Source: Boseongicola sp. SB0665_bin_10 (GTDB taxonomy: Bacteria > Pseudomonadota > Alphaproteobacteria > Rhodobacterales > Rhodobacteraceae). Taken from it: a stretch of DNA of 64,000 bases. The stretch is taken from the NCBI GenBank assembly GCA_009838075.1, contig VXSG01000096.1:106527-170526 (forward strand), given 5' to 3'. Below are positions 44,872 to 53,998 of the stretch, piece by piece. Every line of letters begins with the position of its first letter. Position 1 is the first letter of the stretch. Position numbers and translations under genes: made by a program. The notes under the pieces were generated by a model. That model was not told the origin of the DNA, made no database searches, and was given only the letters and a program-made list of their open reading frames with translations.

Positions 44872-46140
44872 ATGAAACACTCTTCGACAACCGGACTCGG
44901 TCTGGCCACGGCTCTGGCCGCTGGCCTTGCCCTGCCAGCCGCGGCAGAAACCGAACTGACGATGTATTACCCCATTGCGGTTGGTGGCAAGCTGACCGAA
45001 GTCGTGGATGGCATCGTCGCCGATTTCGAGGTTGCCAACCCGGACATCAGCGTGAACGCGATCTATTCGGGGAACTACGACGACACACGCATACGCGCGT
45101 TGTCGGCATTGGCCTCGGGCGAGCCTGCACAGCTGGCGGTCATGTTCTCGATTGATGCCTACGACCTGATCGAACAGGATCTGGTCGTGCCCTTCGATGA
45201 GGTCGCGACGTCGGATGAGGACAAGGCCTGGCTGAACAGCTTCTATCCGGCGTTGATGGCAAACGGTCAGATCGAAGGGCAGACATGGGGCATCCCGTTT
45301 CAGCGCTCGACAATCGTGGCCTACTACAACAAGGACAAGTTCCGTGAAGCTGGCCTTGACCCCGAGGCGCCGCCGACCACTTGGGACGAAATGATCGAGA
45401 TGGGCAAAGCCCTGACGAAAGGCGATACCTATGGACAGATGATCCCGTCCACCGGTTACCCTTACTGGATGTTCCAGGCGCTTGCGATCCAGAACGGCAA
45501 AGAGGTCATGTCCGGCGATGGACTGACGACGTATTTTGACGATCCAAAGGTCGTGGAGACTCTGGAGTTCTGGAAATCGTTGTCGTCTGAGCACGGAATC
45601 ATGCCGACTGGCACAGTCGAGTGGGGCACATTGCGCCAGGCATTCCTCGAAGGACAGACCGCGATGATGTGGCACTCCACCGGCAACCTGACGGCAGTGA
45701 AGAACAATGCAAGCTTTGACTTTGGCGTGGCGGAACTGCCAGCGAACGTGCGGAAAGGTTCGCCAACCGGTGGCGGCAACTTCTACCTGTTCAAGGATAC
45801 ATCAGACGAGGAAAAGGCGGCAGCGCTCAAGCTGATCAAGTTCATGACCTCGCCTGAGCAGGCCGCCGCCTGGTCAATCGCGACCGGATACATGGGCGTG
45901 TCCCCTGCAGCCTACGAAACCGAAGCATTGAAGGCCTACACAGCGGAGTTCCCTCCTGCTTTGGTCGCGCGCAATCAGCTGGAAAATGCGGTGGCCGAAT
46001 TCTCAACATTCGAGACAGCGCGGGTTCGTGAAGGCCTGAACAACGCGATTCAGTCCGCGCTGACGGGTTCCAAGGAAGCTGCAGACGCTCTAGGCGACGC
46101 GCAGGCCGCGGCAGAGCGACAGCTGCGCGACTATCAATAG
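44872..46140 (+). CDS. ABC transporter substrate-binding protein (UgpB-like)
   Basis: A 422-residue periplasmic solute-binding family 1 protein. The signal peptide is MKHSSTTGLGLATALAAGLA ending at LPAAAE. Features shared with UgpB include TMYYPIAVGG, YNKDKFREAGLDPEAPPTTW, MIPSTGYPYWMF and TGGGNFYLFKD. This supports a glycerol 3-phosphate/glycerophosphodiester-type ligand. The ATG at 44872 follows GGGAGAAAG. A strong hairpin follows its stop. Confidence 0.92.
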   Translation: MKHSSTTGLGLATALAAGLALPAAAETELTMYYPIAVGGKLTEVVDGIVADFEVANPDISVNAIYSGNYDDTRIRALSALASGEPAQLAVMFSIDAYDLIEQDLVVPFDEVATSDEDKAWLNSFYPALMANGQIEGQTWGIPFQRSTIVAYYNKDKFREAGLDPEAPPTTWDEMIEMGKALTKGDTYGQMIPSTGYPYWMFQALAIQNGKEVMSGDGLTTYFDDPKVVETLEFWKSLSSEHGIMPTGTVEWGTLRQAFLEGQTAMMWHSTGNLTAVKNNASFDFGVAELPANVRKGSPTGGGNFYLFKDTSDEEKAAALKLIKFMTSPEQAAAWSIATGYMGVSPAAYETEALKAYTAEFPPALVARNQLENAVAEFSTFETARVREGLNNAIQSALTGSKEAADALGDAQAAAERQLRDYQ

Positions 46141-46147
46141 GTGATCC

Positions 46148-46175
46148 GGTCGGGCCGGTCGAAACCGGCCCGACC
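46148..46175 (+). terminator. Strong hairpin between binding protein and permease
   Basis: GGTCGGGCCGGT, loop CGAA, ACCGGCCCGACC: a perfect 12-bp stem with a tetraloop, eight bases after the binding-protein stop and 23 bases before the permease ATG. No T-tract follows. It likely acts as a stability or attenuation element giving excess binding protein. Confidence 0.7.
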
Positions 46176-46198
46176 CAGCCGTCAACCGGAGGGCCTCC

Positions 46199-47092
46199 AT
46201 GTCTGCTCACGTCAATCTGGAACGACGCAGGCAGGCCATAAATGGCTGGCTCCTGTTCTCACCTGCAGCAGTGCTGCTGACGACCTTTGCGTTCTACCCC
46301 TCCGTCGCAACGCTTTGGTCATCCATGTTCTCACGCGGCACCCGTCGCCGACCCACTGAATTCGTCGGCACCGAAAACTATGTGGACCTCTTTGCCGACC
46401 CGACCTTCTGGCTCGTCGTCAAGAACAACCTGATCTATGCCGCCGCGACAATCCCTGTGTCTATCGGGATCGCCTTGGCCATGGCGCTCTGGGCCAATTC
46501 CAAGATCTCCGCACGCGGATTCGTGCGCACCGCCTATTTCACACCAACTGTGCTGCCGATGATTGCCGCCGCGAACTTGTGGCTGTTCTTCTATACGCCA
46601 GGGCTAGGCGTACTGGACCAGATCGGGAGCTTGTTTGGCCTTCCGTCGGTGAATTGGCTGGGCCAGCCTGAAACTGCGCTTTGGGCGATCATCATCGTGA
46701 CGATCTGGAAAGAGGCGGGGTTCTTCATGATATTTTACCTCGCCGCCTTGCAGACCATCCCCGAGGATCTAAGGGAAGCTGCCGACATCGAAGGCGCAAG
46801 CCGCTGGACGTACACGCGTCGGATCGTTCTGCCTTTGCTGATGCCCACGACGCTCTTCATTGCTGTCAACGCCGTGATCAACTCGGTCAAGCTGATCGAC
46901 CACTTGTTCATTCTCACCAAGGGCGGGCCGTCCGACGCCTCCAAGCTGATCCTCTACTACATTTGGGAAATGGCCTTCGCCTTCTTTCACGCGCCTCAAG
47001 CGGCGGCCTTGACGATCTTGGTGATAGCCGTGCTTGGCATCGTGGCAGCGGTTCAATTTTTCTATCTCGACCGCAGGACGCACTACCAATGA
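46199..47092 (+). CDS. ABC transporter permease (UgpA-like)
   Basis: A 297-residue inner-membrane permease with about six membrane segments and the EAA loop LREAADIEGASRWTYTRRIV. The ATG at 46199 has GGAGGG upstream. Its TGA overlaps the ATG of the second permease (ATGA). It forms the channel with that partner. Confidence 0.93.
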   Translation: MSAHVNLERRRQAINGWLLFSPAAVLLTTFAFYPSVATLWSSMFSRGTRRRPTEFVGTENYVDLFADPTFWLVVKNNLIYAAATIPVSIGIALAMALWANSKISARGFVRTAYFTPTVLPMIAAANLWLFFYTPGLGVLDQIGSLFGLPSVNWLGQPETALWAIIIVTIWKEAGFFMIFYLAALQTIPEDLREAADIEGASRWTYTRRIVLPLLMPTTLFIAVNAVINSVKLIDHLFILTKGGPSDASKLILYYIWEMAFAFFHAPQAAALTILVIAVLGIVAAVQFFYLDRRTHYQ

Positions 47093-47898
47093 GGAGCCTC
47101 GCCAATTTCCTGGACAGCTTTGGTGCGATCCTGTTGGCGATCATCTGGATCGCGCCCTTGCTCTTTGCATTTTGGGCCGCGACGCATTCAACTTCGGATG
47201 CGGTCAACCTCGAACTGTATTCACCCTGGACCATGGACAATTTTCGCGTCGCTTGGGACGGCGCGCCATGGCTCAAGTATTTCATCAACACCTTCATGCT
47301 GGTGACGGTGATCCTGATTGGGCAGTTCATCCTGACCACGCTTGCGGGCTTTGCTTTCGCGCAACTTCAGTTCCCCGGCAAGGAGTTCATCTTCATACTG
47401 GTTTTGATGCAGCTCTTCATCCTGCCCGAAGTGCTGATCGTCGAAAATTACGCCATGGTCTCGCGCCTCGGGCTCTTTGACACGATTCTTGGCGTGGGCA
47501 TGCCTTACATGGCCAGCGCGTTCGGAATCTTCCTGATGCGTCAGTCGTTCAAGAGCGTTCCAATTGAACTGCACGAAGCAGCCCGGATCGAAGGCTGCGG
47601 CCTTCTGGGCATCTTGTGGCGAGTCTACGTGCCGCTGGCGAAACCGACCTATTTGGCCTATGGGCTTGTGTCGGTGTCGACCCATTGGAACAATTTCCTG
47701 TGGCCGCTCATCGTAACCAATTCGCCGGAGACGCGACCTCTGACAGTGGGCCTGTCGATCTTCGGTGCGCCAGAAAACGGAGTTGATATCAGCGTCATCT
47801 CGGCTGCCACAATGATGTCGGTGGCCCCGCTGCTGATCGCATTCCTGATATTCCAACGGCAGTTTGTGCAAGCTTTCCTGCGTGCGGGGATCAAGTGA
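47089..47898 (+). CDS. ABC transporter permease (UgpE-like)
   Basis: A 269-residue inner-membrane permease with six predicted membrane segments and the EAA loop LHEAARIEGCGLLGILWRV. The ATG at 47089 overlaps the stop of the previous gene; a longer frame further upstream is a shadow of that gene. Its last bases overlap the phosphodiesterase start (GTGA). Confidence 0.93.
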   Translation: MRSLANFLDSFGAILLAIIWIAPLLFAFWAATHSTSDAVNLELYSPWTMDNFRVAWDGAPWLKYFINTFMLVTVILIGQFILTTLAGFAFAQLQFPGKEFIFILVLMQLFILPEVLIVENYAMVSRLGLFDTILGVGMPYMASAFGIFLMRQSFKSVPIELHEAARIEGCGLLGILWRVYVPLAKPTYLAYGLVSVSTHWNNFLWPLIVTNSPETRPLTVGLSIFGAPENGVDISVISAATMMSVAPLLIAFLIFQRQFVQAFLRAGIK

Positions 47899-48686
47899 CG
47901 TGCATACTGCACATCTCCGACACGCATATTGTGCCGGAAGGCCGACTGGTCTCAAGACGGCTTGAGACTGCAGATGCACTGAAGCGGTTGGTCGACCGAA
48001 TCGTCGGCATCCGCCGCCGGATTGGTCCAATCGACGCGGTGCTGGTCAGCGGAGACCTGAGCGATGACGGCAGCGCCGAGAGCTACTCGCACTTCAAGGC
48101 ACTGATGGCACCGCTTGACTTCCCGCTTCTCGTCATTCCCGGCAACCACGATGTTCGCTCGTCGATGCGGGAGGCGTTCGCGGACAGCCTGCCGCCGGAT
48201 GGCCCCCTGAACTGGTGCCGCCACATCGTGGACATCACGATCATCGGACTCGATACACTTGTCGAAGGCCACGGGCATGGGGCCTTGGCAGAGGAGACGC
48301 TGACGTTTCTGCACGATGCCCTGATGCGCACGCAAGGACTGCCTGTACTTCTGGCCCTGCATCATCCGCCGTTCGCATCCGGCATCGCGTTCATGGACGA
48401 TATCGGCCTGATAAACAGTGCCGCCCTTCGCGATGCCATTGCCGATCATGAAGGCCAGATGCGGATCATCTGCGGACATGTTCACAGCATGATGGTGGCC
48501 GATGTTGCTGGGCATGTCGCCATATCGTCACCTTCACCCTGCAGCACCTTCGCCTTTGATCGTCGTGCCGACGCCCCTGTAGGTTTCATGGCAATGGAAG
48601 ATGGTTGTCTGCTGCACCGCTGGGATGCCGGATTTCATACCGTCCGGATCGGGCCTGATTGCGGCACCGGTCCGTTTCCATTTTAG
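47895..48686 (+). CDS. Metallophosphoesterase (GpdQ/class III cyclic phosphodiesterase-like)
   Basis: A 263-residue binuclear metal phosphoesterase. Motifs in order are LHISDTHIV, VSGDLSDDG, VIPGNHD, LALHHPP and ICGHVHSM, giving all metal ligands of the class III cyclic-nucleotide/glycerophosphodiesterase family. The start is GTG 47895 overlapping the permease stop (GTGA). With a UgpB-like binding protein and a DeoR regulator in the same operon, the likely job is splitting an imported phosphodiester in the cytoplasm. There is no signal peptide. Confidence 0.9.
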   Translation: MTCILHISDTHIVPEGRLVSRRLETADALKRLVDRIVGIRRRIGPIDAVLVSGDLSDDGSAESYSHFKALMAPLDFPLLVIPGNHDVRSSMREAFADSLPPDGPLNWCRHIVDITIIGLDTLVEGHGHGALAEETLTFLHDALMRTQGLPVLLALHHPPFASGIAFMDDIGLINSAALRDAIADHEGQMRIICGHVHSMMVADVAGHVAISSPSPCSTFAFDRRADAPVGFMAMEDGCLLHRWDAGFHTVRIGPDCGTGPFPF

Positions 48687-48739
48687 ACATACGAGCTGAA
48701 TGGGTCACAAGAATGGAGGACCACATAGCATTCAGTTTT

Positions 48740-49006
48740 TCATCTGTTGACAGTCATGTTGCCGCCGCCACGTCGGCGACGGGATGCGTCCCCGCCGGGA
48801 AGCCCGGTCTTGTCGCAGCGCGTCGCGATCGCCCTGAACTCCTTGATTCTCGCGAAGAAGTTCTCCACCAGACGCCGCCACTTGTACATCTCCCGGCCAT
48901 GTTCCCGGAACGCCGTCCGGTTCCACCTCGACGGGATCACAGCCTCCGCGCCGCATCCGTCCGGGGCCTCGACTCGATGGCGGGGGCGATACGCCCCTTG
49001 TTGCAA
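48740..49006 (-). pseudogene. C-terminal fragment of an IS5-family transposase
   Basis: The minus-strand translation has AEAVIPSRWNRTAF, then EMYKWRRLVENFFARIKEFR and AIATRCDKT, the C-terminal DDE region of IS5-group transposases (the catalytic Glu lies in VENFFARIKEF). The N-terminal two thirds are absent, and the frame breaks after RCDKT. It is a dead remnant. Confidence 0.8.
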
Positions 49007-49752
49007 TGGCCGGACTCCGTGAATTCAGCATGCACGCGTGGATTGGTCATGTCGCACGATATCGCGCCTGGTTCCCGGGAGACAGGACGAAAGGGGCCTG
49101 CCGCGCGATGAGACCCACGGGCGACGGCCAGACCGCGCAACCCTTGCGTCGTCAGGTCTGAGCCGCGGGCCATCTCGATGCGGAGATCGAAATACAAAAC
49201 ACGTGGCGCGTCAATCTACCGCCGCCATGGCTTCCGCTTCCGTGGCCGACTCTCGGACAAATCTCCTCGGTGAAGATGGCATCGTAGGCATCGGGTACAA
49301 GGGAGGGCGGCATTCGGTCTTGCAAACTGGCAGTGCGGGCTCTGTGACCGTCGAGTGTGCGGGCGAGAGGGCTGACGCATTGAGCCGAATAAAGGTTGTC
49401 CCTTCTCCACACCGTTCACGTAGAACTTGAAGCCAAACCTGAACACCGGGGTTGAAGCCGGCTGGACGGCCGACAAGATGAAGCTCGGGCCGCAGTTACG
49501 CGCTGCCATGGCATTGTGGAATTCGAGCCATGAAGTGGGGCTGCATTCCACGATCGAATTCCTTCTCTCGACTGCACTGTCGTGCGCGTCTCCTGCGGCT
49601 CTCGGGAAGGTTCGGGCCGTCCCGCCCGGACGCCGCTCATCGCCATTGCCGTCGACTTCCCGAAAATGCTGATTGGCGCGTGTTTCGCGGTCGGCAACCC
49701 GAACGCTGGTTCAATCTGCGGCTGTGGGCCAGGCTTCTCGACGCAGGACGGG
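49007..49752. other. Region without a convincing gene
   Basis: About 750 bp between the transposase remnant and the AraC gene. Short frames on both strands carry no motif; it may be debris of the same insertion. Confidence 0.4.
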
Positions 49753-50739
49753 TCAGGCCTCTTTGGACCACGCGCTCGGTGTCTGGCCGGTCACCCGCAG
49801 AAACTCCCGGTTGAAATTCGACTTCGTCTGGAACCCTGCGGAGAACATCGACTGCGTCACGGACTGACCGGCCCTCAAGGCGCGCTGCGCCTCGGCCACG
49901 CGCGCCTTGTTCACGAATCGCGACACGTTCTCGCCCGTGCTCCGGTTGATCGCCGCGGAGAGCTGCTTGGCCGGCAGACGCAACCGGCGCGCCAGCCGGC
50001 CCAGGGTCAGGTCGGGGTCGAGATAGGGCCTGTCCTTGTCCATCAACGCTTCGAGTCGCGCCATGATCTCGGCATCGCTGGCCTCCTGCGCGGGATCGGA
50101 TTCTCGCGTCGCAGGCGCGGGATCCAGCGTCGCCAGGCCGCGCGACAGGCTCAGGCCGCCGATCAGTAGCAGGTTTCCGGCCGAGTACAGGCTGATGATC
50201 CAGGGTTTCAGGTGCCCGGCCCCTGCGACTTGGGCTCCAACGATCAGGACATCGCTGAAGGCCGATGCAACCAGCGCGATCCCGATGATCTGCCACAATC
50301 GCCCGGTCGTTCCCCCCGCTTCGAGGGTCGTGTTCAGAAAGGCGTCCCCTTGCCTCCGGGCGCTCCACAGGATGGCGGCACCGTAGCCCGCGAACAGGAG
50401 CGGGATCACGACGTCCAATGCGGCAGGCCGGACGATCAGGGCTAACACCGCAACCACCGACCCCAACGCATGGATCACGTCACGGCGGGAGGGATACCGG
50501 TCGCGTGCGGCCCGAAAGGCCAGCCAGGCGGCAGCCGGAATGAGCGTTGCGGTGACCGGCTGTGCCAGCCTTGCACCCGGAACGCCGTAATGTTGCGCCA
50601 GCGAGATCACGGTCGCCTGCGTCGCGCACAGCCCGAGGACCCAGGCCAGCGGCGCGTTCGCCCGTCCCGTCACCACCATGCGCAGGAACAGGAAGGCCAG
50701 GACCAGCGCAGCGAAGAGCGTGATGGGAAGGCTGGGCAT
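49753..50739 (-). CDS. Membrane-bound AraC family transcriptional regulator
   Basis: A 328-residue protein. The first ~210 residues are hydrophobic with about six to seven membrane segments (ITLFAALVLAFLFLRMVV, LWQIIGIALVASAFSDV and others). The C-terminal ~100 residues are an AraC-type double helix-turn-helix: LGRLARRLRLPAKQLSAAIN, VSRFVNKARVAEA and MFSAGFQTKSNFNREFLRV. Such proteins sense a membrane or periplasmic signal. It is divergent from the exported hydrolase gene with direct repeats between the two, so it probably controls that gene. Confidence 0.9.
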   Translation of the reverse strand: MPSLPITLFAALVLAFLFLRMVVTGRANAPLAWVLGLCATQATVISLAQHYGVPGARLAQPVTATLIPAAAWLAFRAARDRYPSRRDVIHALGSVVAVLALIVRPAALDVVIPLLFAGYGAAILWSARRQGDAFLNTTLEAGGTTGRLWQIIGIALVASAFSDVLIVGAQVAGAGHLKPWIISLYSAGNLLLIGGLSLSRGLATLDPAPATRESDPAQEASDAEIMARLEALMDKDRPYLDPDLTLGRLARRLRLPAKQLSAAINRSTGENVSRFVNKARVAEAQRALRAGQSVTQSMFSAGFQTKSNFNREFLRVTGQTPSAWSKEA

Positions 50740-50780
50740 TGGGCGAGGGATCTCCGTCGGTCAAGGTCGCTTCGATCCAG

Positions 50781-50818
50781 GTCCTTAAACCCGTTTCGCA
50801 CGTCCTTAAACCGGTTCG
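50781..50818 (+). promoter_or_regulatory. AraC-type direct repeats in the divergent promoter
   Basis: GTCCTTAAACCCGTTTCG at 50781 and GTCCTTAAACCGGTTCG at 50802 are near-identical direct repeats spaced 21 bp (two helical turns). They lie between the divergent AraC and hydrolase genes. Two repeats at this spacing fit the two helix-turn-helix motifs of an AraC dimer. Confidence 0.65.
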
Positions 50819-50883
50819 AGGACGCGCCTCGGCCGCGTCCGGTGCAGGCAATGCGCATCGCAACTGCAACCGGAGCATGAGAC

Positions 50884-51900
50884 ATGAAACTGAACCCCAT
50901 GATCATCGTCGCTGTCATCGTCCTTCCAACATTGGTGGCCGCGGACACCCCCGGCTTTCGGCCGATCTCGGTCGAGGCCCCGCATCACGGCCGGCCAGTC
51001 GCCGGGGGCCTGTGGCATCCGACCGAGGCCGCCGGCCACGCAACGGTGATCGCGGAAAACCCCGTCTTCCACGGCGTGGAGGTGATCGAAGACGCGCCGA
51101 TGGCTGACGGCCCTGCGCCCCTCGTGCTGCTGAGCCATGGCTTGGGAGGGTCTATGCGCTCCATGGCCTGGCTCGCCACGGGACTGGCCGAGCGCGGCGC
51201 AATTGTCGTCGCCGTGAACCATCCGAACTCGACATGGGGCGATTTCGACATGGAGGCCGCAGTGGATCACTGGACGCGCGTCGCCGACCTGTCGCTGGCG
51301 CTCGACAAGGTCCTGGCCGACCCGGAATTCGCCGACAGGATCGATCCGGACCGGATCATGGCGGCCGGCTTCTCCTTCGGCGGCTGGACGGCGCTGTCCA
51401 TGGGCGGCGTCACCGGACGGATCGAAGGTTATGCGGCCCATTGCGATGTCTACGTCGCGTCCGCGTCCCATTGCCAGGGCCTGGCGCGTGGCGGGATCGT
51501 CCAGCGGGACCGGGCGGCGGAGGCATGGGATACATCCTACAAGGACCCACGGATCACCCATGTGGCCGCAATCGACCCCGCCCTTGTCTGGGGTCTGAAA
51601 AGTACGGACACCGAGGCTCTGGTCGACAACGTTACGCTGTTCGGCCTGGGTGAGGGCCAGGATCGCCTGGCCGCCACGGATTTCGACGCCAGCGGCTTCG
51701 TCGGCCTGGTGCCGCACGCCTCGGTCGAGCGGCTCGTCCCTGCCGGTCACTTTTCCATGCTGCCGCTCTGCAAGCCCGCCGGCGCCGCAATCCTGGAGGA
51801 AGAGAACGACGATCCCGTCTGCACCGATCCCGACGGTGCCGACCGGGCAGCACTCCACCGGAGCGTAGTCGACCGGATCGCCATAGACCTGGAGCTTTGA
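50884..51900 (+). CDS. Exported alpha/beta hydrolase (dienelactone hydrolase-like)
   Basis: A 338-residue hydrolase with an N-terminal signal peptide (MKLNPMIIVAVIVLPTLVAA). The fold shows LVLLSHGLGG (oxyanion region), the nucleophile elbow AGFSFGGWTA (GxSxG) and a C-terminal AGHFSML with the catalytic His. It hydrolyses an ester or similar bond; the substrate is not evident. It is divergently transcribed from the membrane AraC regulator. The ATG at 50884 has GGAGC upstream. Confidence 0.88.
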   Translation: MKLNPMIIVAVIVLPTLVAADTPGFRPISVEAPHHGRPVAGGLWHPTEAAGHATVIAENPVFHGVEVIEDAPMADGPAPLVLLSHGLGGSMRSMAWLATGLAERGAIVVAVNHPNSTWGDFDMEAAVDHWTRVADLSLALDKVLADPEFADRIDPDRIMAAGFSFGGWTALSMGGVTGRIEGYAAHCDVYVASASHCQGLARGGIVQRDRAAEAWDTSYKDPRITHVAAIDPALVWGLKSTDTEALVDNVTLFGLGEGQDRLAATDFDASGFVGLVPHASVERLVPAGHFSMLPLCKPAGAAILEEENDDPVCTDPDGADRAALHRSVVDRIAIDLEL

Positions 51901-52308
51901 CGACCTGCCCGGCCTGGCGGACGCCATCATCGCGCGGCAATCTTCTCGTGCAGGATGCTGCGCGTCTCGCTCGCTTGGCCAGGATCGGCCAGGGCCGCGA
52001 AGACGTCCGGCACTCGCGCGGCGCCTTCCTTCCGGACCTGGCCCTCGACACTCTTGAAGCCCTGTCGCTGACGGTGTCTGCGCAATCGGGTGACGGGAAA
52101 TGGATTGCCGCTGGCCAAGTCGACCTCCAATTGTCCGGAAAGCAAACGGCAAGATGGAAGCACAGGAAGACCTCGGTCTTGCGTGAAATGGCTCACGCAA
52201 CACGCCCTTGGCCACCGAAACGCAATGAACCGCACCGGCGACCGTCGGCATGAATTGGGCACGGAGTGGCTGGGACGTGCGATCGGCGTTCTGACGAACG
52301 CAACTGGC
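51901..52308. other. Intergenic between convergent genes, no gene seen
   Basis: About 400 bp between the hydrolase and the ABC-2 permease stops. Frames on both strands lack motifs or ribosome binding sites. No clear terminator hairpin found. Confidence 0.45.
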
Positions 52309-53034
52309 CTATTCGTACCGCCTGTGACGTGCCTGCGCAACGACAACCACCGCCACCGAGATCACCGTCCAGCCCGCAAGCACGGCCAGGTAGCCGGGGT
52401 CCCACCTGGTGCCGGCAATGGCGGCCCAACCGAGCTCTCCCATGGCTCTTGTCGGTGTCCATTGCGAAACGACGTTGACGGCCGATGGAAGGGCCATGGG
52501 CGGCACCCAAAGCCCGCCCAGATAGGCGAGTGGCAAGAAAATCAGGTTGGCCAGCGGCACCGCGGCGCGGGCGGAAGCCAGCGACCCAAGCGCGATTCCC
52601 ATGAACGTTGCCGTGAAAGACGCGATCAGGCACACGAGGGAAAGGCGAAGGAGCGCCGCTGCGCCGACCTCGACCCGATCCAGCGCAAAGGCCAGGGCGA
52701 CGACAAGCGCCACCGCGACGGTAACGAAGACCAGGGACGCCAGAACGCCTGCGATCCATTGGTTGCCAGCGTGGCAGGGCAGGGTCTGCTGCCATTTGGC
52801 GAACGGGCTTTCGCGATCCTGGGCGACGCTTACACCGAACTGGAAGAACCCGACGCCCAGAACCGCATAGACGGCAAATGACGCCATGGCGTTGGCCGCC
52901 CACTCCTCGGCGCCTTGCGCGCCGAAGAACGCGTAGAGCATTGCCGGGAAGAGGACTGTCGGAACCCAGAAACCGGGCAGGCGACCGAGAGTCCTGAAGG
53001 TGAGGGCGCACTCCGCGCGCAAGGGACCGGTCAC
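52309..53034 (-). CDS. ABC-2 type transporter permease
   Basis: A 241-residue inner-membrane protein with six predicted membrane segments (ASFAVYAVLGVGFFQFGV, LVFVTVAVALVVALAFAL and others). It ends in the typical ABC-2 pattern PLANLIFLPLAYLGGLW followed by VSQWTPTRAMGEL. The start is GTG 53034, overlapping the ATPase stop (GTGA). It forms an exporter with that ATPase. Confidence 0.88.
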   Translation of the reverse strand: MTGPLRAECALTFRTLGRLPGFWVPTVLFPAMLYAFFGAQGAEEWAANAMASFAVYAVLGVGFFQFGVSVAQDRESPFAKWQQTLPCHAGNQWIAGVLASLVFVTVAVALVVALAFALDRVEVGAAALLRLSLVCLIASFTATFMGIALGSLASARAAVPLANLIFLPLAYLGGLWVPPMALPSAVNVVSQWTPTRAMGELGWAAIAGTRWDPGYLAVLAGWTVISVAVVVVAQARHRRYE

Positions 53035-53924
53035 GGACCTGTCTCCTCTCGACGAATTCGGTCAATCAGGTCCTTGAGGTCAAGCGGCGCGACGGCCAGC
53101 CCCTGAAAGGGCAGCGCCTCATGAACCATGCGACGCAACATCCCGTCGCTGTCGGCGCTTTCCGAGTGCCACCTCGCGCCGTCGTGGACCGCGTGCATCC
53201 ACCCGGGCGGGACGGTTGCCGGTGGCAGCGAAAACGTCAGACGGCTCACGTTGGCCCGTTTGCGAATGTCGCCGATGCGCCCCTCCAGCACCGTCTCGCC
53301 CCGGTCGACAAGCGTGATCGAATCGCAGACCGCCTCGATTTCGTCCCAGTGGTGGGAGGTGAGAACCAGGGAGCCGCCCTTGGCGACGAAGTCACGGGCC
53401 ACCTCTTGAAAGCCCTCCTGCGCAGCGCCGTCCAGACCCGTCGTGGGTTCGTCCAGGAACACCAGCCTGGGTCCCCCGACGAAAGCAAGCGCAAGCGCCA
53501 GGCGACGCATTTCCCCGCCCGAGAACCCGGCAACGCGGCGGTCGATGAGCCGCTCAAGTCCGAAACACGCGGCAAGCTTGTCGGTCCGGGCGCGCACGCG
53601 GTAGCGAGCCGCGGCGTAGCCGAGGATCTCGCGCGGCGACAACTGATCGGGAAAGCCGACCAGTTGCGGTGTCGCTCCGGTCAGCGCACGAGCCTGCGGA
53701 CTGCCGGCGCGGTGGCCGAAGATCAGGACCTCGCCTGCATCAGGCGCGCGCAGTCCCGTCAGCATTGACAGCGTGGTGGACTTGCCCGCGCCGTTGGGAC
53801 CCAGCAATCCGAGCGCTTCGCCTGGAGCGAGTTCGAGGTCGATGCTTGACACGGCGCGGACGGTGCCAAAAAGTTTTGCCAGCCCTCGGGCTCGAACTGG
53901 ATCATTGAAGCGGGCCTGCGGCAT
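53031..53924 (-). CDS. ABC-2 exporter ATP-binding protein
   Basis: A 297-residue ATPase (DrrA/CcmA-like class) with Walker A GLLGPNGAGKST, signature FSGGEMRRL, Walker B LVFLDEPTTGLD and H-loop SHHWDE. The ATG at 53924 is preferred over an upstream start. It exports an unknown compound with the overlapping ABC-2 permease. It is divergent from a membrane LytTR regulator with about 75 bp between, so it is probably under that protein's control. Confidence 0.92.
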   Translation of the reverse strand: MPQARFNDPVRARGLAKLFGTVRAVSSIDLELAPGEALGLLGPNGAGKSTTLSMLTGLRAPDAGEVLIFGHRAGSPQARALTGATPQLVGFPDQLSPREILGYAAARYRVRARTDKLAACFGLERLIDRRVAGFSGGEMRRLALALAFVGGPRLVFLDEPTTGLDGAAQEGFQEVARDFVAKGGSLVLTSHHWDEIEAVCDSITLVDRGETVLEGRIGDIRKRANVSRLTFSLPPATVPPGWMHAVHDGARWHSESADSDGMLRRMVHEALPFQGLAVAPLDLKDLIDRIRREETGP

Positions 53925-53998
53925 GTGCGGTTCCCAAACTTGTGAGTTCACGGGCACCGCATATACTCGGCGCAAGATCCCGCACCGAGACAGGTTTC

